Part shown: piece after piece, positions 20,814 through 30,775 of the stretch
How the letters are laid out: every line of letters starts with the position of its first letter
Numbering within the stretch: position 1 is the stretch's first letter
From: Stigmatella aurantiaca DW4/3-1
GTDB lineage: Bacteria; Myxococcota; Myxococcia; Myxococcales; Myxococcaceae
NCBI RefSeq assembly: GCF_000165485.1
Contig: NC_014623.1
Location: 4,483,501 to 4,547,500, forward strand
Reading direction: 5' to 3'
DNA length: 64,000 nucleotides
Notes under the pieces: model-generated
The model's input: the letters and a program-made list of their open reading frames with translations, nothing else
Told to the model about the DNA's origin: nothing
The model's database searches: none
Made by a program: the position numbers and the translations under genes

Positions 20814-22160
20814 GTGGCTCTGAATGCCTTCGCCAACGTCTTCCGAATCGCGGAGCTGCGCAGTCGGCTCGCGTATACGCTGGTGCTGCTCGCGGTCTAC
20901 CGCATCGGCATCTTCATCAACACGCCAGGGGTAGACCGGGCGGCGATGAACGCGTTCATGGACGCCCAGAAGCAGTCGGGCGGCCTCGTGTCGCTGTTCA
21001 ACCTGTTCTCGGGAGGTGCCCTGGAACAGATGTCCATCTTCGGCCTGGGCATCATGCCGTACGTGTCCGCCTCCATCATCATGCAGCTCTTGGCGGTGGT
21101 GGTTCCCAGCCTGGAGCGCCTCCAGAAGGAGGGGGCTTCGGGCCGCCAGAAGATCAACCAGTACACCCGTTACGGCTCCATCGTCCTATCGGTCGTCCAG
21201 GGCATTGGCATCTCCCGCTGGCTGGCGTCCCTGGGGCGCAGCGACGCGGGGCAGAGCGGCTTCAACCAGATCGTCGTCCCGGATGACAGCGCGTGGTTCA
21301 CCTTCATGACGGTGATCAGCCTGACCGCGGGCACGGCCTTCATCATGTGGCTGGGCGAGCGCATCACCGAGCGCGGCATCGGCAACGGCATCTCGCTCAT
21401 CATCTTCGCGGGAATCGTGGCGGGCCTGCTCCCCAACGGCAAGACGCTGCTGGACATGACGGCGCAGGGGGCCATCGAGGCGGCGGCGCTGGTGGGCCTG
21501 GCGGTCTTCATGCTCTTCATCATCGCGGTGGTGGTGTACGTCGAGCGCGGCATGAGGCGAATCCCCGTGCAGTACGCCAAGCGGATGGCGGGGCGGCGGA
21601 TGTTCGCGGGCCAGGCCACCTACTTCCCGATGAAGGTGAACACCTCGGGCGTGATTCCCCCCATCTTCGCGGGGGCGCTGTTGTCCTTCCCGGCGACCCT
21701 GGGCACCTGGTTCCCGTTTCTGCAGACGTTCCGGCAGGGTCTGGAGGGCAACCCCTGGCTCTACAACGGCCTGTTCGTGCTACTGGTCATCTTCTTCGCC
21801 TACTTCTACACGGCGCTGACGTTCCGTCCGGATGACGTGGCCGACAACATCAAGAAGCAGGGCGGCTACATCCCCGGCATTCGTCCGGGCCGTCAGACCG
21901 CCGACTTCATCGAGCGGGTCCTGAACCGGATCACCTTTGGCGGAGCCATCTACCTGGCGACCATCTGCGTCATCCCGACCATCCTGACCCAGTGGCTCCA
22001 GGTGCCCTTCGCCTTTGGCGGCACGGCGCTGCTCATCGTGGTGGGCGTGGCCCTTGACACGGTGCAGCAGATCGAGGGCCACCTGATCAGCCGCAACTAC
22101 GAGGGCTTCGCGGGTCCCCGCGGGCCGCGCATCCGCGGCCGGGTGCGCGTGGCGGCCTAG
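20814..22160 (+). CDS. secY: Preprotein translocase subunit SecY
   Basis: A 448-residue, ten-helix SecY channel that exports unfolded proteins across the inner membrane with SecE/SecG and SecA. The GTG at 20814 gives VALNAFANVFRIAELRSRLA, the family N-terminus; AAGGGG lies about 11 bases upstream. The conserved blocks GLGIMPYVSASIIMQLL and GERITERGIGNGISLIIFAG are intact, as is NTSGVIPPIFAG. The C-terminus has GGYIPGIRPGRQTADFIE. It is in its usual place between rplO and adk. Confidence 0.97.
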   Translation: MALNAFANVFRIAELRSRLAYTLVLLAVYRIGIFINTPGVDRAAMNAFMDAQKQSGGLVSLFNLFSGGALEQMSIFGLGIMPYVSASIIMQLLAVVVPSLERLQKEGASGRQKINQYTRYGSIVLSVVQGIGISRWLASLGRSDAGQSGFNQIVVPDDSAWFTFMTVISLTAGTAFIMWLGERITERGIGNGISLIIFAGIVAGLLPNGKTLLDMTAQGAIEAAALVGLAVFMLFIIAVVVYVERGMRRIPVQYAKRMAGRRMFAGQATYFPMKVNTSGVIPPIFAGALLSFPATLGTWFPFLQTFRQGLEGNPWLYNGLFVLLVIFFAYFYTALTFRPDDVADNIKKQGGYIPGIRPGRQTADFIERVLNRITFGGAIYLATICVIPTILTQWLQVPFAFGGTALLIVVGVALDTVQQIEGHLISRNYEGFAGPRGPRIRGRVRVAA

Positions 22161-22179
22161 GCGAGGCAGGAATTTCCTG

Positions 22180-22214
22180 GGCGCCTCTTCCCCAAAGATG
22201 TGGGAAGAGGCGCC
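22180..22214 (+). terminator. Strong hairpin between secY and adk
   Basis: GGCGCCTCTTCCC (22180-22192) pairs perfectly over 13 bases with GGGAAGAGGCGCC (22202-22214) around a nine-base loop, 20 bases after the secY stop. No T-run follows. Such GC-rich stems often end or attenuate transcription in myxobacteria; a role in mRNA processing is equally possible. Confidence 0.6.
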
Positions 22215-22311
22215 TTGCCGTTCAGGGGTAGTCATTCGTGCATGGGGAATGCTTTCGGGGGTTCATCGCGGAGGATTTCCGTGCGTTCTTTCGAGGGAGT
22301 GAGAGGAGCAC

Positions 22312-22959
22312 ATGAACCTGATCCTGTTGGGCCCGCCAAACGCGGGTAAGGGCACCCAGGCGAAGAAGCTGTATGATGAGTTCGAGATCCCGCAGATTTC
22401 CACGGGCGACATTCTTCGCAAGGCGGTGAAGGATGGCACGGAGCTCGGGAAGATCGCGGGTCCGCTCATGGCTTCGGGCGCCTACGTGCCGGATGACATC
22501 GTCATCGGCATTGTCGAAGAGCGGTTGAAGCAGCCGGATTGTGCCAATGGCTACGTGCTGGATGGATTTCCGCGCACCATTCCCCAGGCCGAGGCGCTGG
22601 ATCGGATGCTGGAGAAGAACGGTAAGAAGCTGGATGCCGTCGTGTCGCTCGAGGTGCCGCACGCCAAGTTGATCGAGCGGGGTTCGGGGCGGCGCTCCTG
22701 TCCGGTGGATGGCAGCGTGTACCACGTCGACCAGAACCCGCCGAAGCGGGCAGGGTACTGCGACAAGTGCAACGCGGGGCTCATTCAGCGCGAGGATGAC
22801 CAGCCCGAGGTCATCGAGAAGCGGCTGCAGAAGTACGATGCCGAGACCTCTCCGCTGAAGGCGTTCTATGCCAAGAAGGGGATTCTCAAGAGCATCGATG
22901 GCGTGGGATCCCCCGATGGGATCTACGCAGAGCTTCTCGCCATCGTCTCCCCGGCCTGA
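22312..22959 (+). CDS. adk: Adenylate kinase
   Basis: A 215-residue long-form adenylate kinase (ATP + AMP to 2 ADP). The P-loop is [14 protein letters not shown], the AMP-binding block is [12 protein letters not shown] and the family signature is [16 protein letters not shown]. The LID region keeps CPVD and CDKC, three Cys plus an Asp, a pattern seen in zinc-binding LIDs. GAGAGGAGC lies upstream of the ATG. Complete. Confidence 0.97.
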   Translation: MNLILLGPPNAGKGTQAKKLYDEFEIPQISTGDILRKAVKDGTELGKIAGPLMASGAYVPDDIVIGIVEERLKQPDCANGYVLDGFPRTIPQAEALDRMLEKNGKKLDAVVSLEVPHAKLIERGSGRRSCPVDGSVYHVDQNPPKRAGYCDKCNAGLIQREDDQPEVIEKRLQKYDAETSPLKAFYAKKGILKSIDGVGSPDGIYAELLAIVSPA

Positions 22960-23045
22960 CAGGAGACCCGGCGGGCGGCCCAACGCCCCCTGCCAGGCAG
23001 CCCCTGGTCGTTTATAGGTGGGTCCAGCCTTGCGGGGCTGAGCGC

Positions 23046-23801
23046 ATGAGCATCGAACTTAAGAGCCAGGACGAGATCGCCCTCATGCGTGAGGCGGGCC
23101 GCATCGTGTGCGAGATCCTCGATGAGCTCGAGAAGGCCGTGGCCCCCGGGGTGACGACCTGGGAGCTGGATGCACTGGCCGAAAAGCTCATCTACAAGAA
23201 AGGCGCGAAGCCTGCTTTCAAGGGATATCGTGGATTTCCCAGTTGTTTGTGCGCTTCGGTGAACCACGAAGTCGTCCATGGCATCCCCTCGAAGCGGCGG
23301 AAGCTGGCCGCTGGGGACTTGATGAAGCTCGACTTCGGGGTGGTCTACCGGGGGTTTTACGGGGATTCGGCCCGGACGGTTCCGGTGGGGAAGGTGAGCC
23401 CCGAGGCGGAGGGCTTGGTGAAAGCCACCCGTGAGGCCCTGAACAAGGCCATTGCCGTGATGGTGCCGGGGAATCGGATGGGCGACATCGGCCACGCGGT
23501 TCAGAGCCATGTGGAGGTGCGCGGGTACTCCGTGGTGCGCACGCTGTCCGGGCATGGAATCGGCCGCAAGCTCCACGAGCAGCCAGAGGTGCCCAACTAC
23601 GGGCAGCAGGGGGCTGGAATGAAGCTGCGCCCTGGCATGGTCTTGGCAGTAGAGCCCATGGTCAACCTGGGGACGCCAGAGGTGGAGGTCCTCGAGGACG
23701 ACTGGACGGAGGTGACGCTTGATCGCAAGCTCTCCGCGCATTTCGAGCACACCATCGCGATCACGGAGGCGGGGCCCGAGGTGCTGACCCGGCGGGGTTA
23801 A
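23046..23801 (+). CDS. map: Methionine aminopeptidase, type I
   Basis: A 251-residue MetAP that removes the initiator Met from nascent proteins. It has the pita-bread metal ligands: Asp in [14 protein letters not shown] (two Asp), His in [13 protein letters not shown], Glu in [10 protein letters not shown] and Glu in [24 protein letters not shown] contains the catalytic-site His. No N-terminal SH3-type extension is present, so this is the short MetAP-Ia form. Complete. Confidence 0.96.
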   Translation: MSIELKSQDEIALMREAGRIVCEILDELEKAVAPGVTTWELDALAEKLIYKKGAKPAFKGYRGFPSCLCASVNHEVVHGIPSKRRKLAAGDLMKLDFGVVYRGFYGDSARTVPVGKVSPEAEGLVKATREALNKAIAVMVPGNRMGDIGHAVQSHVEVRGYSVVRTLSGHGIGRKLHEQPEVPNYGQQGAGMKLRPGMVLAVEPMVNLGTPEVEVLEDDWTEVTLDRKLSAHFEHTIAITEAGPEVLTRRG

Positions 23802-23881
23802 GGGGGGGACTCGACGCTGGGTGAAATATGGTGTGAAGTCGAGGGGTTGGTAGAGGTTCAGAATTTCAGCGCGCTGGGTGC

Positions 23882-23910
23882 TTGCCACTTCGGGACCAAA
23901 GTGTTATCCC
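23882..23910 (+). promoter_or_regulatory. Possible promoter before infA
   Basis: TTGCCA at 23882-23887, a 17-base spacer and TATCCC at 23905-23910. The -35 is good and the -10 weak. It lies 45 bases before infA in the 154-base gap after map, so it could supply infA and the alpha-operon genes. Confidence 0.4.
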
Positions 23911-23955
23911 GCCGCGCTTCCAAGGGTTCGTGCTGGTCCGGAAGAGGGTTTCTGA

Positions 23956-24174
23956 TTGCCGAAGGATGATTCCATCGAAGTCGAGGGGACCGTAATGGAG
24001 CCCCTGCCCAACGCGATGTTCCGTGTGGTGCTCGACAATGGCCACAAGGTGCTTGCGCACATCTCCGGGAAGATGCGGATGCACTTCATCCGAATCCTGC
24101 CGGGTGACAAGGTCAAGGTCGAACTGTCGCCCTACGACTTGACCCGAGGCCGGATCACCTACCGGGCGAAGTAA
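23956..24174 (+). CDS. infA: Translation initiation factor IF-1
   Basis: A 72-residue S1/OB-fold protein that occupies the 30S A site during initiation. [40 protein letters not shown] and [11 protein letters not shown] are diagnostic. The start is a TTG at 23956. Length is standard. Confidence 0.97.
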   Translation: MPKDDSIEVEGTVMEPLPNAMFRVVLDNGHKVLAHISGKMRMHFIRILPGDKVKVELSPYDLTRGRITYRAK

Positions 24175-24246
24175 CTGGGAGGACCCGTCCACGGCGGGCC
24201 TCTCCCCTGAAGAGCTTCTCTTTTCTCGAAAGAAGGATGTAGCGCC

Positions 24247-24363
24247 ATGAAGGTTCGGGCGTCCGTCAAGAAGATTTGCGACAAGTGCAAGGTGATTCGC
24301 CGTAAGGGCATCGTGCGCGTCATCTGCGCCTCCAACCCCCGGCACAAGCAGCGCCAGGGCTAA
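24247..24363 (+). CDS. rpmJ: 50S ribosomal protein L36
   Basis: A 38-residue L36 beginning [20 protein letters not shown]. The zinc ligands CDKC, Cys in VRVICAS and His in NPRHKQRQG are all present, so this is the zinc-binding (C+) form. It lies between infA and rpsM, the usual place. Confidence 0.97.
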   Translation: MKVRASVKKICDKCKVIRRKGIVRVICASNPRHKQRQG

Positions 24364-24411
24364 CGGCTCGGCCGTTGGCTCCAGACCAACTCCACTCAGA
24401 AGGAACGAACG

Positions 24412-24798
24412 ATGGCTCGTATCGCCGGTGTCGATCTTCCGCCCGCCAAGCGCGCGGTGATTTCGCTCCAGTACATTTACGGGATCGGCAACAAGACCGC
24501 CCATGAGATCTGCGCCGCGGCTGGCATCGATCTCACCACCCGGACCAAGGATCTCACGGACGAGCAGGCCCGGAAGATCCGCGACTACATCGAGGCCAAC
24601 CTCAAGGTCGAGGGTGATCTCCGGCGTGAAGTGACGATGAACATCAAGCGGCTCATGGACCTGGGGTGCTACCGGGGTCTTCGTCACCGCAAGGGCCTGC
24701 CCGTTCGCGGCCAGCGTACCCACACCAACTCGCGCACCCGCAAGGGCCCCAAGCGCGGCATCGTTCGGGCCAAGCCGGCTGCTCCGGCGGGCCGCTAA
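24412..24798 (+). CDS. rpsM: 30S ribosomal protein S13
   Basis: A 128-residue S13, in the small-subunit head, contacting S19 and L5. [20 protein letters not shown] opens it and [20 protein letters not shown] is the C-terminal rRNA-binding signature. Complete. Confidence 0.98.
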   Translation: MARIAGVDLPPAKRAVISLQYIYGIGNKTAHEICAAAGIDLTTRTKDLTDEQARKIRDYIEANLKVEGDLRREVTMNIKRLMDLGCYRGLRHRKGLPVRGQRTHTNSRTRKGPKRGIVRAKPAAPAGR

Positions 24799-24869
24799 TT
24801 CGTTCCCACCTGCGCCGGTACCTCGTTGGGCCGGCGTCGATCATCTACTGCTGAGGAGCAGCGACTCTC

Positions 24870-25307
24870 ATGGCTGAAGAAGTCAACACCTCTGCTGCCC
24901 CCGCCACCGAGGGTGGCGAGAGCGCCGCGGCGAAGAAGGCCAAGCGCAAGGGCAAGAAGAACATCCTCAACGGCGTGGTTCACATCCAGTCCACGTTCAA
25001 CAACACCATCATCACCATCACGGACGTGTCCGGGAACGTCATTTCCTGGTCCTCCGCCGGCGCACGTGGCTTCAAGGGAAGCCGCAAGTCGACGCCGTTC
25101 GCCGCGCAGGTGGCGGCGGGCGATGCGGCCGCGAAGGCGATGGAGCACGGCCTGAAGAACGTGACGGTGCTGGTGAAGGGTCCTGGCGCTGGGCGCGAGT
25201 CCGCGCTGCGCGCACTGGCCGCCGCCGGGCTGAAGATCAGCCTCATCCGCGACGTGACGCCCATTCCTCACAACGGCTGCCGTCAGCCCAAGCGCCGCCG
25301 CGTCTAA
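24870..25307 (+). CDS. rpsK: 30S ribosomal protein S11
   Basis: A 145-residue S11, lining the mRNA exit channel. The core starts at [20 protein letters not shown] and includes [20 protein letters not shown] and the ending [16 protein letters not shown]. About 25 residues of Ala/Glu/Lys-rich sequence precede the core, slightly longer than usual. Complete. Confidence 0.97.
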   Translation: MAEEVNTSAAPATEGGESAAAKKAKRKGKKNILNGVVHIQSTFNNTIITITDVSGNVISWSSAGARGFKGSRKSTPFAAQVAAGDAAAKAMEHGLKNVTVLVKGPGAGRESALRALAAAGLKISLIRDVTPIPHNGCRQPKRRRV

Positions 25308-25367
25308 ACCCCATCCGGGCCGCGCTCGCTGGGGCGGCCCCAGACCACCTCTCCAAGGAGAAGTTCC

Positions 25368-25994
25368 GTGGCCCGTTACACCGCGAGCGCCTGCCGCATC
25401 TGCCGGCGCGAGAACCTCAAGATGTATCTGAAGGGCGACCGCTGCTACACCGACAAGTGTGCGATCGAGCGGCGTCCGTATCCCCCCGGCCAGCACGGCC
25501 AGGGCCGGGTGAAGTTCTCCGGCTACGGCGTGCAGCTGCGCGAGAAGCAGAAGGTCAAGCGCATGTACGGCCTGCTGGAGAGCCAGTTCCGGGGCTACTA
25601 CCACCGCGCGTCCGCCGCCAAGGGCAAGACGGGTGAGAACCTGCTGCAGCAGCTGGAGCTGCGCCTGGACAACGTCGTGTTCCGCATGGGGTTCGCGGAC
25701 ACGCGCAACGAGGCCCGCCAGCTGGTGCGCCACGGCCACTTCTCCGTCAACGGCAAGAAGGTGAACATCCCTTCGTTCGCCGTGAAGCCGGGCAGCTCGG
25801 TCGAGGTGGTCGAGAAGAGCCGCAAGGTGCTGCGCATCTCCGAGGCGCTGGAGACGGTGGACCGCCGCGGCGTTCCGCAGTGGATCGATCTGGACAAGAA
25901 GTCCTTCAAGGGCACGGTGAAGACCGTTCCGAACCGCGAGGACCTGACCATGCCGATCCAGGAGCAGCTCATCGTCGAGCTCTACTCCAAGTAA
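25368..25994 (+). CDS. rpsD: 30S ribosomal protein S4
   Basis: A 208-residue S4, a primary 16S-binding assembly protein. The start is a GTG at 25368 with AAGGAGAAG upstream. The N-terminal zinc Cys cluster is present (CRIC, then CYTDKC), so it is the C+ form. The S4 RNA-binding domain is [20 protein letters not shown]. In many bacteria S4 represses the alpha operon. Complete. Confidence 0.98.
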   Translation: MARYTASACRICRRENLKMYLKGDRCYTDKCAIERRPYPPGQHGQGRVKFSGYGVQLREKQKVKRMYGLLESQFRGYYHRASAAKGKTGENLLQQLELRLDNVVFRMGFADTRNEARQLVRHGHFSVNGKKVNIPSFAVKPGSSVEVVEKSRKVLRISEALETVDRRGVPQWIDLDKKSFKGTVKTVPNREDLTMPIQEQLIVELYSK

Positions 25995-26122
25995 GCAACA
26001 GGGCCCTGCCGGGCCTGTGTTTCGGCTCACGCGCCCTGGCGGTCTCCGCCGGGGCGTCGTGCTTCTGTCCGGCCCACATTCGCGGGCCGGTGTTCTGGGC
26101 AGTCATCCCCGCGTGCCCATCC

Positions 26123-26141
26123 TCCCGCCGCTTGGCGGGGA
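26123..26141 (+). promoter_or_regulatory. Hairpin upstream of rpoA
   Basis: TCCCGCC (26123-26129) pairs with GGCGGGG/A (26134-26141) around a four-base loop, in the 182-base rpsD-rpoA gap. The gap has no gene. It may adjust rpoA translation or act as a weak transcription pause; there is no T-run. Confidence 0.35.
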
Positions 26142-26176
26142 TGTGGGTGGTGGCGCACGCTTCGAGGAGCAGCAAC

Positions 26177-27208
26177 ATGGCGGATACGTTCATTGCGAAG
26201 AACTGGCGTGACCTCATCAAGCCGCGCCGGCTGGAAGTGGATCAGGACTCGCTGAGCACGACCTACGGGAAGTTCGTGGCGGAGCCCCTGGAGCGCGGTT
26301 TCGGCACCACGCTGGGCAACTCGCTGCGCCGGGTGCTCTTGTCCTCCCTGCAGGGCTCGGCCATCACCTCGGTGAAGATCGAGAATGTGGACCACGAGTT
26401 CACCACGCTCCCCGAGGTGGCCGAGGACGTCACCGACATCGTGCTGAACCTGAAGGAAGTCCTCCTTCGGATGCACACGAACGAGACGAAGACGCTCCGC
26501 ATCGAGGCGGAAGGGCCCAAGGAGATCAAGGCCGGTGACATCATCGCCGACCAGGATGTGGAGATCCTCAACCCCGGCCACCACATCTGCACGGTGTCCG
26601 AGGGGGGCAAGGTGCGCATGGAGCTGTCGTGCCGCCGCGGCCGTGGCTACGTCCCTGCCTCCGTCAACAAGGTGGCGGGCGCGCCCCTGGGCACGATCCC
26701 CATCGACTCGCTCTTCGCGCCCATCCGCAAGGTGAACTACCAGGTCACCAACGCCCGCGTCGGTCAGGTCACGGACTACGACAAGCTGACGCTCGAGGTG
26801 TGGACGGATGGCTCCGTCACCCCGCAGGACGCGGTGGCGTACGCGGCGAAGATCATCAAGGAGCAGCTCACGGTCTTCGTGAACTTCGACGAGACCGAGG
26901 AGCCCGTGGTGGCGGAGGCCCCGAAGGAGGAGGCCAAGCTCAACGAGAACCTGTTCCGCTCGGTGGATGAGCTGGAGCTCTCGGTTCGCTCGGCCAACTG
27001 CCTCCAGCAGGCCAACATCAAGAGCATCGGGGACCTGGTGCAGCGCACCGAGGCCGAGATGCTCAAGACGAAGAACTTCGGCCGCAAGTCGCTCAAGGAG
27101 ATCAAGGAGATCCTCGCGGAGATGGGTCTGTCGCTCGGCATGAAGTTGGAGAACTGGCCGCCGAAGATCCCTCCGGCCGCTGCTCCGAGCACGCAGCCCA
27201 AGGCCTAG
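26177..27208 (+). CDS. rpoA: RNA polymerase alpha subunit
   Basis: A 343-residue alpha subunit that dimerises to nucleate RNA polymerase. I use the ATG at 26177, preceded by GAGGAGC, because [20 protein letters not shown] is the family-like start. The N-terminal domain has [20 protein letters not shown] and the C-terminal domain (UP-element and activator contact) has [21 protein letters not shown] Pro/Ala-rich tail of about 20 residues ends the protein. Complete. Confidence 0.98.
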   Translation: MADTFIAKNWRDLIKPRRLEVDQDSLSTTYGKFVAEPLERGFGTTLGNSLRRVLLSSLQGSAITSVKIENVDHEFTTLPEVAEDVTDIVLNLKEVLLRMHTNETKTLRIEAEGPKEIKAGDIIADQDVEILNPGHHICTVSEGGKVRMELSCRRGRGYVPASVNKVAGAPLGTIPIDSLFAPIRKVNYQVTNARVGQVTDYDKLTLEVWTDGSVTPQDAVAYAAKIIKEQLTVFVNFDETEEPVVAEAPKEEAKLNENLFRSVDELELSVRSANCLQQANIKSIGDLVQRTEAEMLKTKNFGRKSLKEIKEILAEMGLSLGMKLENWPPKIPPAAAPSTQPKA

Positions 27209-27360
27209 GCCTTTCGTGGTTCTGTCGTACCTCACGCCTCGCCGCGACACGGCTTCACACGGCGGGGAGTGAGGGGGGCCCCTGAAAAGGCTCCTTGGCA
27301 ATGGCGGCCCCTGTGTCGGGTCTGCCCTTCCCACCCGGTACCTGATACGGCCGGAGTGGT

Positions 27361-27379
27361 GGAGTCTCCCTGAGACTCC
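27361..27379 (+). promoter_or_regulatory. Hairpin abutting the rplQ ribosome-binding site
   Basis: GGAGTCTC (27361-27368) pairs perfectly with GAGACTCC (27372-27379) around a three-base loop. The next bases, GGAG (27380-27383), are the rplQ Shine-Dalgarno nine bases before the ATG. The stem itself begins with another GGAG. The arrangement could tune L17 translation. The rest of the 184-base gap shows nothing recognisable. Confidence 0.5.
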
Positions 27380-27392
27380 GGAGTGAACGGAC

Positions 27393-27821
27393 ATGCGTCA
27401 CAAGCTTGGACAGAGGAAGCTGCACCGCACCACGAGCCACCGGCTCGCGATGCTCAACAACATGGTCACCTCGCTGCTCGAGCACGAGGCCATCCGCACC
27501 ACGCTGCCCAAGGCCAAGGAGGCCCGGAAGCTGGCGGAGCGCATCATCACGCTCGGCAAGCGCGGTGGTCTGGCCAATGTCCGTCTCGCGTCCCGGACCG
27601 TGAAGGACAAGAACGTCCTCCAGAAGGTCTTCAGCGAGTACAAGGACCGCTACAGCACCCGCAAGGGTGGCTACACCCGCATCATCAAGCTCGGTTTCCG
27701 CAAGGGTGATGCGGCCGAGGTGGCCCTGCTGGAACTGGTGGACCGTCCGGCGAAGCCCGCCGCGGCCACGCCGGGTGGCGAGGGTGAGGCGCAGCAGGCC
27801 GAAGAGACGAAGGCCGAGTAG
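27393..27821 (+). CDS. rplQ: 50S ribosomal protein L17 with acidic C-terminal tail
   Basis: A 142-residue L17. [20 protein letters not shown] is diagnostic, and [20 protein letters not shown] and EVALLELVD end the core near residue 117. The last 25 residues are Ala/Glu-rich ([13 protein letters not shown]), an extension many L17 proteins lack. Last gene of the superoperon. Confidence 0.97.
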   Translation: MRHKLGQRKLHRTTSHRLAMLNNMVTSLLEHEAIRTTLPKAKEARKLAERIITLGKRGGLANVRLASRTVKDKNVLQKVFSEYKDRYSTRKGGYTRIIKLGFRKGDAAEVALLELVDRPAKPAAATPGGEGEAQQAEETKAE

Positions 27822-27847
27822 CCTTCCGTTTCTGAGAGATGCCGTAT

Positions 27848-27882
27848 GAGAGCGTCCTTCCCTTCGTGGGAAGGGCGCTCTC
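27848..27882 (+). terminator. Bidirectional hairpin ending the ribosomal superoperon
   Basis: GAGAGCG-T-CCTTCCC (27848-27862) pairs with GGGAAGG-G-CGCTCTC (27868-27882) around a TTCGT loop, giving 14 Watson-Crick pairs and one wobble. It sits between rplQ and the convergent gene ending at 27910, so it can stop transcription from both sides. Confidence 0.8.
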
Positions 27883-27909
27883 GTGCTTTCAGGGCCCGCG
27901 CGTGCGGGC

Positions 27910-28560
27910 TCACTGCGTCAGCGGTTGGCCCTCGCGCACCAGCTCCGAGCGGCCCGCGTTCGTGCGCATCTCCGCGTTGATGAAGCGCTCGTTGGAGGGC
28001 ATGGCCCCGTCGGGGCTCAGCATGCTCTTGGGCGTGAGGGTGAAGATGCCCCCCGCGTCGATCTTCTCCACGATGGCCCGGTACTTTCCATTCACCACGA
28101 AGATGACGTTCTCCCAGGGCTCATCGTCCGTGTTGGTGACGGTCAGGCTGGGGCTGGCGGTGGGGCGCTCCGGGTTGGGCAACACCGTGACGCGCGCGCC
28201 CAGGCTCGTCGTCTCGATGCTGCGGCCAGGGCAGGCGATGACCAGGCTCATCAAGGAGATGGCCACCCAGCCTCCCACGATGCCGGCCTTGTACTTGAAG
28301 AACCGGTCCTGCTCGCGGAAGTCCTGCACCATCTCCTTGAGGATGGAGATGGCGTTGAGCACCGCGTTGGAAGCCTCGGAGGCCACGCGCTTGCCGACCT
28401 GGAGTTCCGCCCCCTTCTTTTCGGCCTGAGCGGGCCGGGCGGCACTCATCACCCGGGCCCCGCCGGGGTTTGCCCCAGGGCGGGACGGGCCCGAGGGGGG
28501 ACTGGCTGGGGTCTCCCGGGGGGGACCGCCGCGTTCAGGCACCTTTCGACCGTCACTCAT
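27910..28560 (-). CDS. Hypothetical single-pass membrane protein
   Basis: A 216-residue protein I do not recognise. The first 45 residues are Pro/Gly/Arg-rich and probably disordered. Helical sequence follows (NAVLNAISILKEMVQDFREQ), then one membrane segment (AGIVGGWVAISLMSLVIAC, about 105-123). The outer part looks like a small beta domain (WENVIFVVNGKYRAIVEKID and GIFTLTPKSML). The likely topology is a short cytoplasmic N-terminus and periplasmic C-terminus. A shorter start at the Met near residue 38 is possible. It is followed on the same strand by no close gene; the TPR lipoprotein lies upstream. Confidence 0.6.
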   Translation of the reverse strand: MSDGRKVPERGGPPRETPASPPSGPSRPGANPGGARVMSAARPAQAEKKGAELQVGKRVASEASNAVLNAISILKEMVQDFREQDRFFKYKAGIVGGWVAISLMSLVIACPGRSIETTSLGARVTVLPNPERPTASPSLTVTNTDDEPWENVIFVVNGKYRAIVEKIDAGGIFTLTPKSMLSPDGAMPSNERFINAEMRTNAGRSELVREGQPLTQ

Positions 28561-28596
28561 CGGTCCCGGAGTGTAGAAGCCCGGACCGCTCGGTGG

Positions 28597-29976
28597 CTAC
28601 TGTGCCTTGACCTGTTGCAGCGCCCGGGAGGCCTGCACGTTGTCCGGTTGGACCTCCAGCACCTTGAGCAGCCACTTCTCGGCCTCGGCTCCGGTGGTGC
28701 GGCGGCTCTCGGCCGTCCGGGCGCGCAGCGTCTGCTCGGTGAACAGCAGTCCCAGGCGCAGGGTGAATTCGAGGTTCTCGGGATCCTTCTCCACCACGCG
28801 CAGCAATTCCTGTTGGGCGGCGGGATAGTCCCCCTCCAACTGGTACACCAGCGCCAGCTTTCCCCGGGGGGGCACCGCATCCGGTTGAAGCCAGGTGAGG
28901 ACCTGGAACGCTTCACGGGCGGCCGTCAGCTCCCTCCGGTCCAGGTACAAATCGCCCAGGCGGAACCAGGCGGCATCCAGCAGGGGGTTGAGCTCCACGG
29001 CCTTCGTGTAGGCCTCCCGGGCCGCGTCCGAGCGCTGGCGGGACAGGTACAGCTCTCCCAGGTAGAGGTAGTTCTTGCCGTCCCGGGGAGCCCGCTCGAT
29101 GGCCTGCTTGAACTCGTCCACGGCCCGGCCCGCGTCGTCCAGCCGCTGATAGGCCAGCCCCAGCAGCGCATGGACCACCGCGAGGTCCGGGTAGCTCTGG
29201 AGCAGCTCCTCGAAGGCCAGGATGGCCTGCTGGGGGATGTCCAGCTCCTGGAGGAGCTTGATGCCCTCCTCGAGCTTGCCCTCGGCCGCCTTGGGAAAGC
29301 CCACGAACGGGTCGGCGATCTGGTTCATCAGCGCCCGTGCGGTGGCGACCTCCGCGGGGGAAGGGGAGGCCCTCACCACGGCATTCAGGGCGGCCACCGC
29401 CCCCGGAGCGTCCCCGGTGCGGAACAGCGCCTTGGCGAGCGGAAGGCGGACCGCGGCCTTGCCCGGGGCCAGTTCGGCGGCGCGCCTCAGGGGGCCCAGG
29501 GCGGCGGTGTACTGCTCGGATTCCAGGTGGGCGATGCCCAGCCGGTAATGGAACTCGGGCTCGGAGGGGGCCAGGGCGATGGCCCGCTCGAAGGCCGCCA
29601 CCGCGGGGGCGCCCGCATCCGAGGCCCGTGAGAACAAGGCCAGGCCCAGCATGTAGTGGTTCACCGCCCGCTCCGCCTGGCTGTTGCGCCGCTGCAACTC
29701 GGCGATCCACGCGTCCCCCCGGCCCGCCTTCACCTGCGCCTCGGTCAGGGCCCGCGCCACGGCCAGATCGTCCGGCGTCTGGGCGTGGAGCCCCTCCAGC
29801 AGCGGCAGGGCCCGGTCTGGCTGGTTCTGCTCCAGGAAGAGGCGGGCTTGCTCCGCCGGCCCCAGGGCGCGCGCCGACGGAGAAGCGTGCTGGCAGCCGG
29901 TGAGCAGGCCCAGGGCCAGCACGGCGGGAGTCCAACGGCGGAGCAGGGAGGTGCGGCGAGGGGAGCGGTTCTTCAC
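28597..29976 (-). CDS. TPR-repeat lipoprotein
   Basis: A 459-residue protein. The GTG at 29976 is chosen because it gives a short basic N-terminus and a lipoprotein signal ending LALGLLTGCQ (lipobox LTGC). No clear Shine-Dalgarno is seen, so the start is uncertain. The rest is at least ten tetratricopeptide repeats, for example EFHYRLGIAHLESEQYTAAL and AWFRLGDLYLDRRELTAARE. TPR lipoproteins scaffold envelope complexes such as secretion or motility machines. It starts 19 bases after the plsC-type gene and is probably cotranscribed with it. Confidence 0.8.
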   Translation of the reverse strand: MKNRSPRRTSLLRRWTPAVLALGLLTGCQHASPSARALGPAEQARLFLEQNQPDRALPLLEGLHAQTPDDLAVARALTEAQVKAGRGDAWIAELQRRNSQAERAVNHYMLGLALFSRASDAGAPAVAAFERAIALAPSEPEFHYRLGIAHLESEQYTAALGPLRRAAELAPGKAAVRLPLAKALFRTGDAPGAVAALNAVVRASPSPAEVATARALMNQIADPFVGFPKAAEGKLEEGIKLLQELDIPQQAILAFEELLQSYPDLAVVHALLGLAYQRLDDAGRAVDEFKQAIERAPRDGKNYLYLGELYLSRQRSDAAREAYTKAVELNPLLDAAWFRLGDLYLDRRELTAAREAFQVLTWLQPDAVPPRGKLALVYQLEGDYPAAQQELLRVVEKDPENLEFTLRLGLLFTEQTLRARTAESRRTTGAEAEKWLLKVLEVQPDNVQASRALQQVKAQ

Positions 29977-29995
29977 GTTCGGATCGATGAGCAGG

Positions 29996-30775
29996 CTAGG
30001 CGGCGGATGGAGGCGGGTTGCTGAGGCCTTCGTGGCCCGAGGCGGCGATGGCGTTGTCCGGATCGCCCCCCAGGCCGCCCAGCTCCAGGCTTTGGGCAAT
30101 GATCACGTCGCGGACGGCACGGGCGAGCCCCGCGCGGTCGTTATCGGCGAAGCCCGTGGTATCGATGGGCTTGCCGATCTTCACATGCACCGGCCCGGGG
30201 GTGATGTTCCAGGAGTTCTTGGGCATGATGCGGGCGGTCCCTTCCACGGTCACGGGGCAGATGGGCACCCGGGCCTCGAGCGCCAAGGCGAAGGGGCCCT
30301 TCTTGAAGGGCAGGATGCGCCCATCCGGTGAGCGGGTGCCCTCCGGATACAGGAAGATGTTGGTTCCGCCCCGGATCTTCCGCGCCGCGGCGCGCAAGGA
30401 CTCGATGGCGTCCGAGCGGTTCGAGCGGTTCACGAAGATGTGACCTGCCAGCCACAGGTACCAGCCGATGAAGGGCACCCAGGCCAGCTGACTCTTGGCG
30501 ACGTACCGGAAGTTCACCGGCACGGCCATGAAGAGCACGGGGATGTCCAACGTGGACTGGTGGTTGGAGACATAGATGGTGGGCCGCTTGGGGTCCACGT
30601 TCTCCAGGCCGTGCACCACCATCTGGCCTCCGCCTGCCCACACCAGCACGGGAGACCAGAGGTGACGGGTGACCCAGGAGTCGCCCCCGCGGATGAACGA
30701 GGCCAGCACGGCAAAGGGGAAGAGGAACGCCGTCCAGAAGGCGGCGACAAACATGCAGAAAAGCTTACGGGCCAT
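29996..30775 (-). CDS. plsC: 1-acyl-sn-glycerol-3-phosphate acyltransferase
   Basis: A 259-residue PlsC-family enzyme that makes phosphatidic acid from lysophosphatidic acid at the inner membrane. The catalytic HX4D is NHQSTLD, and the substrate motif is YPEGTRSPDG. An N-terminal membrane helix (KLFCMFVAAFWTAFLFPFAV) is present. I start at the ATG at 30775 (MARKLFC); longer frames are Pro/Arg-rich and not protein-like. The C-terminus has about 25 extra residues. It heads a two-gene unit with the TPR lipoprotein. Confidence 0.9.
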   Translation of the reverse strand: MARKLFCMFVAAFWTAFLFPFAVLASFIRGGDSWVTRHLWSPVLVWAGGGQMVVHGLENVDPKRPTIYVSNHQSTLDIPVLFMAVPVNFRYVAKSQLAWVPFIGWYLWLAGHIFVNRSNRSDAIESLRAAARKIRGGTNIFLYPEGTRSPDGRILPFKKGPFALALEARVPICPVTVEGTARIMPKNSWNITPGPVHVKIGKPIDTTGFADNDRAGLARAVRDVIIAQSLELGGLGGDPDNAIAASGHEGLSNPPPSAA